From: Cymbomonas tetramitiformis
Lineage: Eukaryota; Chlorophyta; Pyramimonadophyceae; Pyramimonadales; Pyramimonadaceae
Direction: 5' to 3'
Length of the DNA stretch: 64,000 nucleotides
Assembly (NCBI GenBank): GCA_001247695.2
Contig: LGRX02003767.1
Span: 1-64,000, forward strand
In this document: positions 30,496 through 41,428 of the stretch, piece by piece
How the letters are laid out: every line of letters starts with the position of its first letter
Position numbering within the stretch: position 1 is the stretch's first letter
Notes under the pieces: generated by a model
What the model was told of the DNA's origin: nothing
The model's input: only the letters and a program-made list of their open reading frames with translations
Database searches by the model: none
Translations under genes and position numbers: made by a program

Positions 30496-31683
30496 GTGCG
30501 GGCTGTGGTTCAGGTTGATGGTGCTGCACTGCCAGCGCCTGGCCCAGTGTTTTCACCGGCACCGGCTCCAGGCCCTACACCTGATGAGACGTCCGCTATG
30601 CCAGCAGGGCAGCCTGCTGATATTGAATCCGGGCCAGCACCTGCACCAGCGGGGCTTGAGAGCGTCCCAACGCCAGGTGCACCCGCCTACTCCTATGGCA
30701 AAGTTTAATCAGCTGCAGGGCCATCACGTCCAGCACGCTTACAGCAAGAAAGTTGCCGCAAGTTTCTTTTGCCTTTTGCATGGTGCATCTCACGAAAGTG
30801 ATGTCGTTTGCTAATGCTTTTTGCCTTATTGGCAGGCGCGCGTGTCACTGATACAGCACCACTCGCGTCCATTGCCCCCGAGGCCGCCTTGCCACTCGGT
30901 GCTGAAGCCTCGGCTGCAGAGTCTGCATCAGCCCTCGTTCCAGCATCAGCGCCCGCACTGTCTGCTGCTCAGCCTCTTGGGGCCCCCCAGATGCCACACT
31001 CAGGCGACGAAGCTGTGGGCGCCATGGAAGCTCCTGCGCCTCGGTCCGAGGCCGTCGAGTCTCCTCAAGAACTTGCAGAGGAAGATGCCCCCTGGCCAAA
31101 CGAGCCGGGATCACCCTCTGCTCCGTCACTAAATGCAAAAGCGCCGTCGGACAAGTTGCCAGCTACACCTAAGGGCATGGCTGCACTACAGAGAGGTTCT
31201 TCCAATGTCGAAAGTCCTCCGTCTTCCGGGCCCACCGGACGAAGCCGTAATGGTAAGCACGGCACGTTGATGCATATTTGAATAAGAAGTATTCAGCTTG
31301 CCCTAATCGTTCCAGCGGACTTCTCCCGTCTACAGCAGCTCTTGATAAGTTCTACGTAGGGATGCTTGGATTAGGGTTTGACCTTACTACCAGAGCGCCG
31401 TGCTTAGAGTGCTGTTGCTGATCATTCATCTGCTGCATGCTGTGGATGATGACTTTCCCGAAATACAGTTTGTATCTGACGGACGTGGTTGTAAGCCACG
31501 GGATGCCAGACAGTCATCGTCTGCATGGAACACCTTTGGTGCACAGATTCAACAGACAGTGACGTTGTAGGCTGAGTTTCCGTTCTTCATGCAGGCTACA
31601 GCAGACGCACAGGAAAGTCCCCAAGGAAAGTCAGGAGCAGAACAAGAACGCGCTCTAGAAACATGTATGATGCGGATGAGTGA
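30424..31683 (+). CDS. Ala/Pro/Ser-rich low-complexity protein, C-terminal exons
   Basis: Three exons fit together in phase: an exon ending at 30676 (CCA G|GTGCAC), 30836-31252 (after TTGGCAG, ending AAT G|GTAAGC) and 31595-31683 (after TTCATGCAG, ending TGA). The protein is dominated by Ala, Pro, Ser and Glu (PAPGPVFSPAPAPGPTPDET; ASAAESASALVPASAPALSA) and ends in a short Arg/Ser-rich tail (GKSPRKVRSRTRTRSRNM). The 5' end is unresolved because the first of these exons runs back into the 78-bp minisatellite. No domain or function is recognised. The basic tail could bind nucleic acid, but that is a guess. Confidence 0.45.
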
Positions 31684-33107
31684 AATATCAGAAACCAGCA
31701 CTGTCCGCCAAGAACCTGTGTTCCAAAGCAGCCACAGACGATGTGCATTTGTGGATGGCACCCTGAGTGCCGATTGTATAGCTTTTCTTGCCTCTCCTTT
31801 TGTTGTCAGCAGATGATTGCAGGATACTCTGTCGACAATGCAGCTCTGGTAGTAATATCTGAATCCACTTCTATTACTGAAAGCCCTCCCATTCTCCATA
31901 GACACTTCACAAATCCCGAACTACTTCCATCCGAAGGTCGCCGATGGGAGATCTAAGTCTGTTATGTACAAACTGAGATCATCCTCTGTATATTGTAGGT
32001 GATAACGAGTTTCACGGATTTAGGCGGACATGTGAACTAAGGTTCACTTTAGAAGCTAGGCTAGATTTATTAACTTTTTGAATTTTGGTTCTTGTATATA
32101 TATATTGATTGCAATGTTCCAATGCAGATGTCTCTGATCGGACATATGCTAACAGCTGATGGATTCCCGACGTATAGCTGCAAATTGCTTTCGGTTATTT
32201 CTGTGCATTGCTCTGAGTGATCAACTTGCAAGAGTTTAAACATTGTGTGCAGGTGCTCCTATTTAACATGTTGATGGTATATGGCTGTGGGAGCAGACGA
32301 CTGTTTCTGCTGTTCATGTTCGACCATATATTTTGCCAACAGTGGGCTCGGGTGTTAACGCATCCTTATTACATATGCACCGACTAGGAATGCCAACTCT
32401 TAGATGCAATAGGCAGTCTGCTGAATACAGATAATTATTGAGCGGGTGGAGGGGACGAACGAGCCGTAACCATAGTCCATCATAATGACCAGATATGCGT
32501 AAGAGGTTATGCTACATACCTTTGGGGGACTTTGCGTTATGTAGGTGGGCCTCCAGATGTCAACATACAAAACCACACAATTTCCAGACGATCAGCAGAT
32601 TAGGCTACAATCATAAGAAACTTATTGTAATGTTATCAACGTCTCCCCAAATGTATGTAAGGTATTAATTGCAATTCCTATTTAATAAGCGCTTGTTTTC
32701 CCAAAGCTCCTTACCTGCAATGTCAGAATTTTCATCATATAAAAAATATATCAGAGTTTTTCTTTACATACTTATGATTACATCTATGTTTATAATGGAT
32801 CAGTCCCATATTACTACACCGATTGATGCGAAGAATTATTTTGAAAACTTAGCGTCAGATGTTTCGAGTATTGCAGGTTTTTTCGTCTTCCTTGAATACC
32901 ACCTGACAAATTCGTCTTTTCAATGGTGCGCAGCGGTAATCAGTGCCGGCAGCGGTAATCAGTGTGGCGGAAACTGACTTGCGATTCGCATTGTTGCTAG
33001 GAGGTCGCTGTTATCTTTCTCCAGTCACCATGAAAATACCCACAGTTTGGTAAACTACTGAGAATTATGACAGAGGAAACTTCTGAGAGTTATACCAGAG
33101 GAAAGAT
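31684..33107. other. Intergenic region, nothing recognised
   Basis: About 1.4 kb of moderately AT-rich sequence. An ORF at 32669-32977 (102 codons) contains one hydrophobic segment (YIRVFLYILMITSMFIMDQS) and could be a small membrane protein, but nothing else supports it. Confidence 0.4.
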
Positions 33108-36100
33108 CTAGTCAATGAAGTGCTCAACCTGCTGGTGAATAATTTCTTCACCTCCTATAGGCATCCACGTTTTCCGCAAATTAGACACTCCACTTCTGAC
33201 AATTCGCTTTGGCACAGGCACGTTTGGATTCAAACTTGGGCGGCACAGTTTTGCCTTGACCAAATTCAGCTCGCGGTTCAGGTTTTCTGCCTCGTCAACT
33301 GTGATCACCTGCTTTGCTTCTAGAAATTTAACCTTTGAATTCAAATCTGCGATCTCCTGATGAGAGTCAACTACTCGTGATCTCTCTTCATCTAGTGCTG
33401 CTCGTAGTCTGTGCTCCGCTTTGGTCGCTTCCATTCGATCGTTTTCCATCTGCCTTTTCAGCGCGGAAAAAATTTCTTTCTCACGAAGCACGTCGTTGCG
33501 TAGGTCTTTCTCCACCTGCAATCAAATTATGTATGACAAACTTAGGGGCAGCAGCAGGGATCATACTTTCACTGACCCCTTCAAGTAACGACGACGCCTG
33601 TTCTCACATCTAAACCCGAAACATAGTTTTCTTGTGCGCATGAACGCATACCATTTGTTGCAAAGGCGATCTCCTACGGATTTATAACTAAGTAGAAGCT
33701 AACTATCAGCCCACTACCGTGTGAATTGTCAATCTTCGCAGAACATCGAAAATGTTCAAAACCCTACTCGTATTTTTTTTCACTATGGCGCCTTATACTG
33801 ACAGCAGCTAGATGTATCCTGTGCATTTGATCTTGAAGTTGGGAAGGAAAATAGATATCCTACTTTTTCTGCGTCAGTAAGTCTCAGTGCAAATTGTGCA
33901 CGCAAATTCGTCGCATCGCACTCGACCGATCTTTTCGAGTTCTTTTCCTCGGCGAGCTCCCATGTGAACCGTTCCTCAAGGTGCATCTTCTCTTTTTGCA
34001 ACTGCTCCACCTCCTTCTGCAGTTGCGCCACCAAAACAGACTTCTCCTCGGCAATGCGTGAGTGCTGTTTGCCCTGTATTTTGAAATTCTCCAATGACAT
34101 TGCAGCTTGCTCGAGGTCGAGTTTCGTCTGTTTATCTATTTCTTCTGAGCGTTTTCTTGCATTCCTCAACTCCTCTTGCTCGAATTTCAGCGCTCTCGAC
34201 AACTTCGTTTCAGTTTGAGCGAATTCCTCGCTCTTCTCGCTCAGCTTCTTTCTTAACACGGACAAGTCCTCTTGTGCCGTTGCTAACTGCTTGCGTTGCT
34301 CTTCCACTTTTCCCTGATGCAAGCCCAGGACGTCCATCGTGTCAAAGGCACGGTCCTCGGTTGGATATGCCTTGCTCCCTTATTCCCGGGGTATGCATTC
34401 GGTTGCATCACAAAGAATATCATACCACAGACGGCAGAAAACAGTGCAGGGGGTAAGCAACTCGCAATACGCGTCCCCGCACCAGAAGCTCTGCTGACGT
34501 CTTAGAGCCGTCCTGTCGCAGCTTCGATATCTGGCCTTGCAGTTCATGAACTTTCGACGCATCCTGACTTTGATTTTCCTCAAGCCTCCGGGCAGCAGCC
34601 AGCTGCTCGATGGCAGAAATATCTTGCTTCTCAAGCTGCACGCGTAACTCGTCATTCTGTTGCACTCGATTCACCCTTCTTCAAGGTTCAGCAAGAAACA
34701 GCGACAAGGAAGTCTCGTACTCAAGGCCCTAACATAGATCGAGGCTGCGCAGAAGCCGCCTTCAGGTTTATCTTGGAGAAGGGCAACCGAAAGACCTGGC
34801 TGTGCGCAGGAGACAACTAAGAGGGAGAGGAAGAATACACAAGGTCGTCATCCACAAGACCAACGTGCGGGACTCATCTCATAGAATTTCCGGAGCAGGA
34901 ACAAAATTCCGACCGACAAAGGCTCGGCTAATTGTACCCGAGTAGTACGTTCGCCGCGAATTCTACCCGATTAGTACGTACCTGCAACTTATATCCCTCA
35001 AGCTGGACTTCAAGTGCCTGCACCCGGGAAACTTCCGGAGATGATTAGGGTTCCCCAAAGCTGCTGTGCATAAGGTGAATCTGACAACTCGGGACAACCC
35101 GTCGTAAGAGACTACTTAGATATGCACGCTATGAAAATAAAGCGGTTTAACATCGAACGCAATACCTCGGAGTTCCTGACGGCACTTGACGATGTCTGCC
35201 TCTCGTTATCAAGCATTCTTCTGAGTCTGCGTCAAGGTAGGAGGAAGTCTGCGTCAGAAACAGATGAACCACAAGCATCTCGGAGAATCATATTTGGGTG
35301 CATGTGCGAGTCTTAAAATAGCAAACAAAACACATATTAAAATATCTAATATTCTCTCCTGAAGTATGAAGTTATTTTGAGGAGTCAAGTGCGTATGCCG
35401 AAAAGCTAAATATTCAGAAGGAACACCTTTCAGTTTCTCCTGTGCTATCTTGGACAACTTTCTTCCAACTTTCGACATTTTCTCGCATCACTTTGCATTC
35501 TTCCTGATAACGCGAAAGGTCTGCGCGCAGTCTGTCTGTAGCGGTTCCTGAAGAAGTTCGCTCTTCTTCCATGTGCGAATGAAATCTGCTAAGCTCTTCC
35601 CTGTTGAAGGAACCTCGAAACCCGTGACGATATTTGAGTCAGACGGTAAACGATCAATGCCAAAAAAACGAAAATTAATGCAGGTCCTCTCAGTTACGGC
35701 GCACTGTTACGCGATAAATACGGCGAGCAAAGAAAAGCGTGCGAGCAGCATTCTGCAAAAGCATTCGTTCATAAACAGAGAACATGAACATCGAAAGGGC
35801 ACGCCGTACCTTAGGCGATTAGAATTTCGCTGCTCCTTTTCAAGATTCGTCTGCATGCGCTCGACTTCGTGTGCGGTGTTAACTTCGTTTTCTCGCGCTC
35901 GGCTGTAAAGCGCGTTTTTTTCGGCAAGCTCCGCAGTCAATCTTTCAACCTCGTTCTCAAGTGTGCCGCATCTTTCTGAAGTATCCTGCAACTCACTGAA
36001 AAGCCTGTCTTTATGCTGGTCGAGCTCCTCGCATAATATTGTCTTTTCCCTCAGCTCTTCGGTTATCGTGTCCCGATGTTTCTTGATACTCTTCACGAGT

Positions 36101-36773
36101 TGCTCGGCGGTTTCACGTTCTTGCCTCACGGAGGGGCTTTTCAACAAAGCGAGTCCAGAATCAAAAACATTTGGGGAGGTGTTCTTAGAAACAACGTTCT
36201 CTTCTCGCGTCTCTTCCTTTTCCCGTAGACGCTTCTTCAGCTGTTCTCTTTGTTCCTTGACCTCTCTCACCAATCGTAACGCTGTTTCTCGTTCTTCCCA
36301 GACAGTAAGGGAAGATGAAACTGCCGTGATTTGTTGCGTCCCCGCCATCGAACTACAGCTTAGCACTGTCTGTCCGTGGAAGCTAGCAACCGTGGAAACT
36401 GCGTCCTTTTCCCCTGGTTCAGTCTGCAGAAATAAATGTTCCGAAAGTTTCAGCTAAAATATTCCTTTCGAACTTTCCTTCGCTTGAGCTGCAACAACCG
36501 ACTTGAGAACAACCAGCAACACGAACCCGTCCCAACCGGTAAACGCCGGTTATACTTACCGGTCATACAGGCAAGCGGGGACTGCAGGCTGCATCTGTAG
36601 GCTGCAGCTGTCGGATGTGCGATGTCGGATGTCGCCGTCGCAGTTCCCAGCGCCCGTGACACCCCGAATGTCCCAAACCACCAGCGTAATTCTGGATTCA
36701 GAATCTCGATGCGTCCGGGACTTGGTTGGGTCATCGCGGGGAGGACCGACGCGAGACGTTTCTCATCCGACAC
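33108..36773 (-). CDS. Long coiled-coil protein, six exons
   Basis: Exons (minus strand, in order): 36560-36773, 35810-36413, 35427-35600, 34483-34675, 33864-34313, 33108-33515. Introns are GT-AG (exon 1 has the strong donor GTAAGT) and phases agree; the sum is 2043 nt, 680 residues. A possible extra 36-nt exon (34982-35017) keeps phase. After a 75-residue non-helical N-terminus almost the whole protein is charged heptad-type coiled coil (for example ERETALRLVREVKEQREQLK and EEQRKQLATAQEDLSVLRKK), ending in a basic, Pro-containing tail (KRIVRSGVSNLRKTW). Such proteins are usually structural: centrosome/basal body, golgin, cytoskeletal or chromosome scaffold. No family-specific domain is recognised, so no function is assigned. 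The acceptor chosen for exon 2 is the one that keeps phase with exon 1. Confidence 0.75.
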
Positions 36774-37037
36774 ACCGACCCGAACACTCTCTTTGTTAAT
36801 TGAGCTCCTGTTCTCGGGGAAAACAATTTCCTCGGAATTTCCACGAGCTACGTTGATGTTTTGAGGCGCGAATTCGGCAAGCTACAGGTGAACCCGTGAA
36901 GCCGCCGCCGCCTCTCTTCAACTGTGATAGCCTCTCCATTTGTGAAAGCCGGTCTTACTCCTCGTTCATTCCGTTAACCAGTTCCGAAGTCTGCATGGCA
37001 ACACGTCCCACCGTTGAAGAGTTTAATCGCACTCACT
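36774..37037. promoter_or_regulatory. Divergent promoter region
   Basis: 264 bp between the start of the coiled-coil gene (minus) and the ATG of the Cys-rich ORF (plus). A compact head-to-head arrangement suggests a shared bidirectional promoter. No TATA or CCAAT element stands out. Confidence 0.35.
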
Positions 37038-37278
37038 ATGCCCAGATTCTGCCGAACCTGTGGTTCCAGGGAAACCAAAACTGCATTTCGAAAGTGCACG
37101 TACGCGCAACTGCAATGGGCTTGCGTGAAACCCGACTCCAAAGTGATTTGCGCCAAGTGTCGCCAGAACCCCCCCGCAGCTGTTGTTCCCGATGCCCCGC
37201 CTTCTGAGACCAACGAGGCCCCGATACTTGCGCCAGTGGGGGATGAGGGTTTACAGCCTTCCCAACATCCCGCAGCCG
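37038..37278 (+). CDS. First exon of a small Cys-rich (zinc-finger-like) protein
   Basis: ATG at 37038 opens 80 codons ending in a strong donor (GCC G|GTAAGA). The start reads MPRFCRTCGSRETKTAFRKC, followed by ACVKPDSKVICAKCRQNPP, so CxxC pairs flank single cysteines as in a small zinc-binding module. A Pro/Glu-rich linker follows. About 150 bp downstream, at 37473-37615, another coding-like piece (RKVNLRFQERSKLACEVRTL, basic and helical) ends at a donor-like AAG|GTACCA. I could not find a phase-compatible acceptor linking the two, so only the first exon is given. Function unknown. Confidence 0.4.
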
Positions 37279-37649
37279 GTAAGAATGAAGTAAGTCCTGC
37301 TCGTTACCCGCTTTTTCTTATCCCAATTTGAACTTGCAGCTGCATAGAACTTTTAGGCAAACGCTTTTTTGCAGATCGATGTTGGACCCCTATAGATAAG
37401 TTATTCCAAAACGCAACGCAAGCTAACACAATTGTACCATGGGTGTGTGTGTGCGTGTGTTCGTTTGGACTTCGTGATGACGGAACGAACGCAACGCAAG
37501 GTAAACTTGCGTTTCCAGGAGCGGTCGAAGTTAGCTTGTGAAGTTCGGACTCTGAGACGAAGCCTCAAGCTGGCACAGTCTGGACTCAAGAAAGCGAAAA
37601 GCCGATACCAAAGGTACCACTTTATTGTGCTTACTTTATTGACTTGATC

Positions 37650-39100
37650 CCCCCCTCCCCCTCTTCAAAAGTCATCCTTTATGTATGCCATGATTACAAA
37701 CTTGGACGTCACAATGCGCAGGTTGTTGTCGTGGTTGCTATTATTGCTATTATAGCTATCAGTTTTCACCACACTCATGACAGGTGGTCATATCTACTTG
37801 GGAAACGTGATAGCGAGAGGTATCAAATCATGTACTTGAAGTTTTTGCACAATAGCATATCCGCTTGAATTCCCCTAGGGCTGATTTATCAGCCAGTTAT
37901 ATTGGCGGGTATATGGGCTGCTGATTGGCGGGTATATGGGATGAGTACCGGATACGTAGGCTGATTTGCTGCAAGTTTTGAGAATGTGGTCAGTTATTCA
38001 TACATCATTATCGAATATGCTTTATGTTTCATGCTTTCATCTCACATTCCGATTCGACATTCGATTGACGTTCGAGGTTCGAGGTTCGACATTCGTTCAA
38101 CAGTCGAGTGTGATGTGATTTGCTGTGATCAGTGAGTGAGTCACTTATGCCGGATGCCGGATGCCGCTGCTGCCGTCTCAGTGATGACACGCTTTTCCCC
38201 CACTATGACTATCACTATCTTCTATTTTATTAAGCCGCCTAATATGCTCTTTTTGAGCCTTCCGATTCAGTGGCAAGAACGGCACGGCATGGGGGAACCA
38301 GAGCGGCGCGCCGCGCCGCGTCCCTGTCGTATAGGAATCAATAAACCTGTTACAAGTTGAAGTGACACCTCACCGCTTTTGATTTTATAATGATAGTCAA
38401 TAGTGCAGTGACAATGTTGACTGTGTCACGTGTAGCGGTGTCTACTGTATGGCTCTATTGTGACACGCTCTATGTATACATCGTGTCACATGCGATGGCT
38501 CTCGTCGTCGTGTCACTCATCCGAACTGGAACTCATCAATCGAGTCTTGCATAGAGCGAGCCTCCCCACGCCAGCCATACGTGATACGATAGACCCACCC
38601 TCACGTCGAGTTGAGCTGATTTCTGAATTCTATGTGTTACTCGCGAAAAAATGTTCGGTGTGAGAAGAAGACGAAAAGAAGAGTCGGCAATTGTAGGCCC
38701 TCTCGTCAAGCACACCTGTTCAGCGCACTTCGATTCGAGTAGCTCTATTTGTATTTTTGTATCCTTGCTTCAAGTAAAAATGCATTAGGAATATGCTAGC
38801 ATAATTATATATTGTGAATGCAAATAGCTTATTGAGAATTTACCCGGCAGTAGCATCGATACTGCGGCTCGCGATGACCTCTGGCTCCCGCGCGATTGGC
38901 GTAAAATCGCGATTTTACGCCACCCAGCGTAAAATTGCCCAGACTTGGACTGCAATATCTAGGGCACACCGACGTATTTACAGAAGCCCATACTTGCACT
39001 ACGTATTTACTTAGCCAATGCATAAGATCATAAGTGAATCATCAGCCCATGCATAAGTCGATAACTAGCCCATGCATAGCCCATACATTTCTTTGATTCA
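37650..39100. other. Intergenic region, nothing recognised
   Basis: About 1.45 kb. It contains short direct repeats of GGCGGGTATATGGG (near 37900) and GTTCGAGGTTCGA (near 38070), and a GCGATTTTACGCC inverted repeat near 38898-38925. No gene could be supported. Confidence 0.4.
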
Positions 39101-39103
39101 AGC

Positions 39104-39365
39104 TCATTTGGCGCGGTATGGTGAAGCCAGGCTTGAGAAGGATGTCATAAACACGAAACTTCGCGGAGAAGGGGAGCTGAGCGCCATCAAAAAGGCTGCC
39201 GCCAAGTTCCAACCGACCTTACGTCCTTCAAGCTCCATCTGCAAGCTTTCAAGAAAGGACAGGAAGAGTAATATCTTTCTTGACCTCGCGAGAGTCATTA
39301 ACGAGGGAACATTAACTGAAGATAGGTATTATGCCTACCTTATACACAACCCTGTCTCTAATTGA
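39104..39365 (+). CDS. Unrecognised ORF fragment
   Basis: About 85 codons ending at TGA 39365, protein-like in composition (KKAAAKFQPTLRPSSSICKL; NIFLDLARVINEGTLTEDRY). An acceptor-like TTCAAG/TCAG context lies upstream, so it may be an exon. Not recognised. It lies 300 bp upstream of hAT transposase debris and may belong to the same element. Confidence 0.3.
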
Positions 39366-39429
39366 GCCAAGTTTAAAGTTGATCATCAACCGGTATGGAA
39401 CGTCTATTGTGATAGCTTGAAGGTTCTAT

Positions 39430-39690
39430 ATCGGGCAAGGCGTGGTATCGATATTTCGATACTTCGATATGTCGATATATCGAAATATTGATATCGATTG
39501 ATATTATTTTTGGTGCATATCGAAATATTGAATATTGATCGATCGGACGGGCGAAAATATCGTTATTGATCAATATCGTGAATGGAAATATCGATATTGA
39601 TCAATACTAGACGGCAAATATTGATATTGATCGATATGACGGCGAGAAATCGCCATATCGATATATTGATATATTGAACGGGAGCGTTGA
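39430..39690. repeat. Cluster of ATCGAT/TGATCA-type palindromes
   Basis: About 250 bp consisting largely of overlapping short palindromes and near-palindromes: ATCGATAT, TATCGATA, ATTGATCAAT, GATCGATC. It can fold on itself in many registers. No regular period is visible, so it is not a simple minisatellite. Confidence 0.75.
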
Positions 39691-40060
39691 CAGGGTGGCA
39701 AATTTTTGCTTCGATCCCGAGATAGCTGTTTTGCTGCCCATTATTGGTCATTTAAACATTTTCTTCGGCGACATGCAAGGGACGCACTACCCTACCATTA
39801 GTTGGATCCTGCCTATCATTGGCAAGCTGGGTGCCACCATGGCTGCAGGAGCGCCTCTAAAATACGAAGGGAAGGCGGGACAGATTCATAATGAGTCCGT
39901 CGTGAAGGCTCGTTCGAAGCTAGGTTCTTCAATGACCTGATTAAACAATAATCAGTTATTGAAGATTGATCCAGTCTTCAATAACTGGAGGATTTTTGTG
40001 TCGCCACCATCTTGGACCCGAGATACAAGAGTTTTAAGTTCAAGGGAGCAACCTCTTGGA
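39674..40060 (+). pseudogene. hAT-family transposase remnant
   Basis: Three pieces in different frames: THYPTISWILPIIGKLGATM (39780-39840), a segment reading FEARFFNDLIKQ before a TAA (about 39910-39950), and CVATILDPRYKSFKFKGATS (39997-40056). The A.(I/L)LDPR.K motif and the preceding PT(I/L)S.(I/V)LP block are typical of hAT transposases, where they lie shortly before the C-terminal dimerisation region. The last piece ends at a donor-like AAAG|GTGATT. The dimerisation domain is not found, and internal stops show the gene is dead here. The LDPR end was then amplified in tandem. Confidence 0.65.
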
Positions 40061-41220
40061 ATAAAGGTGATTCTGTTTAGTGTTTCTGTTTATGTTTACT
40101 GTTTAGTGTTTATGTTTATGTTTACTGTTTGTTACTGTGTTCTGTATGTAGTGTTCATGCCCGGTTGTGTTATGCTAGTTTTGTGACTAGCTGTTCCATG
40201 GCAGCCAAGGCCTTCGCAAGGGACTGTATATGAGTACAGCTCGGGCTGAAGCAACCTTGTCCTCTTTTTCGGGGGCGCCGGGATTGGCTTGTCACAAAAC
40301 TAGCATGATGTTTTTCGATACAAGAGTTTTAAGTTCAAGGGAGCAACCTCTTGGAATAAAGGTGATTCTGTTTAGTATTTCTGTTTGTTAATGTGTTCTG
40401 TATGTAGTGTTCATGCCCGGTTGTGTTATGCTAGTTTTGTGACTAGCTGTTCCATGGCAGCCAAGGCCTTCGCAAGGGACTGTATGTGAGTACAGCTCGG
40501 GTTGAAGCAACCTTGTCCTCTTTTTCGGGGGCGCCGGGATTGGCTTGTCACAAAACTAGCACGATGTTTTTCGATACAAGAGTTTTAAGTTCAAGGGAGC
40601 AACCTCTTGGAATAAAGGTGATTCTGTTTAGTGTTTCTGTTTATGTTTACTGTTTGTTACTGTGTTCTGTATGTAGTGTTCATGCCCGGTTGTGTTATGC
40701 TAGTTTTGTGACTATGTTCCATGGCAGCCAAGGCCTTCGCAAGGGACTGTATGTGAGTACAGCTCGGGCTGAAGCAACCTTGTCCTCTTTTTCGGGGGCG
40801 CCGGGATTGGCTCGTCACAAAACTAGCATGATGTTTTTCGATACAAGAGTTTTAAGTTCAAGGGAGCAACCTCTTGGAATAAAGGTGATTCTGTTTAGTG
40901 TTTCTGTTTATGTTTACTGTTTGTTATGTTCTGTATGTTGTGTTCATGCTAGTTTTGTGACTAGCTGTTCCATGGCAGCCAAGGCCTTCGCAAGGGACTG
41001 TATGTGAGTACAGCTCGGGCTGAAGCAACCTTGTCCTCTTTTTCGGGGGCGCCGGGATTGGCTTGTCACAAAACTAGCATGATGTTTTTCGATACAAGAG
41101 TTTTAAGTTCAAGGGAGCAACCTCTTGGAATAAAGGTGATTCTGTTTAGTGTTTCTGTTTATGTTTACTGTTTGTTACTGTGTTCTGTATGTAGTGTTCA
41201 TGCCCGGTTGTGTTATGCTC
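40022..41220. repeat. Tandem repeat of 250-295 bp, five copies, including a piece of the hAT exon
   Basis: Units begin with GATACAAGAGTTTTAAGTTC at about 40022, 40317, 40573, 40840 and 41091; the last is partial. Each unit contains 40 bp derived from the transposase exon (YKSFKFKGATSWNK), its donor site, a T/G-rich stretch (TGTTTATGTTTACTG), and GGGGGCGCCGGGATTGGCT. Unit lengths differ by loss or gain of the T/G-rich part. Open frames of about 90-170 codons across it are repeat artefacts. Confidence 0.9.
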
Positions 41221-41428
41221 ACATGCCCACAGGCCCCATATGCATCATAAAATTTCAGGTTATGCATAAGCTGAACTCATGAGTGTCCACGGTATCTCAA
41301 CGATCACTCGCCTAATGTTTTGTGTGTTATGATTCGTTATTATGTGTGATCATGCACTCGTCATACAAATATGTAGCAGAAATCGTTCAAAGAAACCGAG
41401 GGGGTCTTCTTTGCATTGCCCATTGCAG

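Noticed and set aside
29757..30518. Several repeat-rich ORFs on both strands (KLLAARYI-type units)
   Set aside because: Open frames follow from the 78-bp period; 76-bp units break the frames and no single frame spans the array.
34982..35017. 36-nt exon between acceptor GGTGCAG and donor CAG|GTACGT in the coiled-coil gene
   Set aside because: It keeps phase but in that phase does not give heptad-like sequence, and the neighbouring exons already join in phase; kept only as an option.
36896..37207. 103-codon plus-strand ORF overlapping the Cys-rich exon
   Set aside because: The overlapping frame starting at ATG 37038 has CxxC pairs and ends at a strong splice donor, so it is the better coding frame.
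40486..41282. ORFs of 92-173 codons with repeated STARAEATLSSFSGAPG
   Set aside because: Products of the 250-295-bp tandem repeat; units of different length change frame, and the piece derives from hAT debris.
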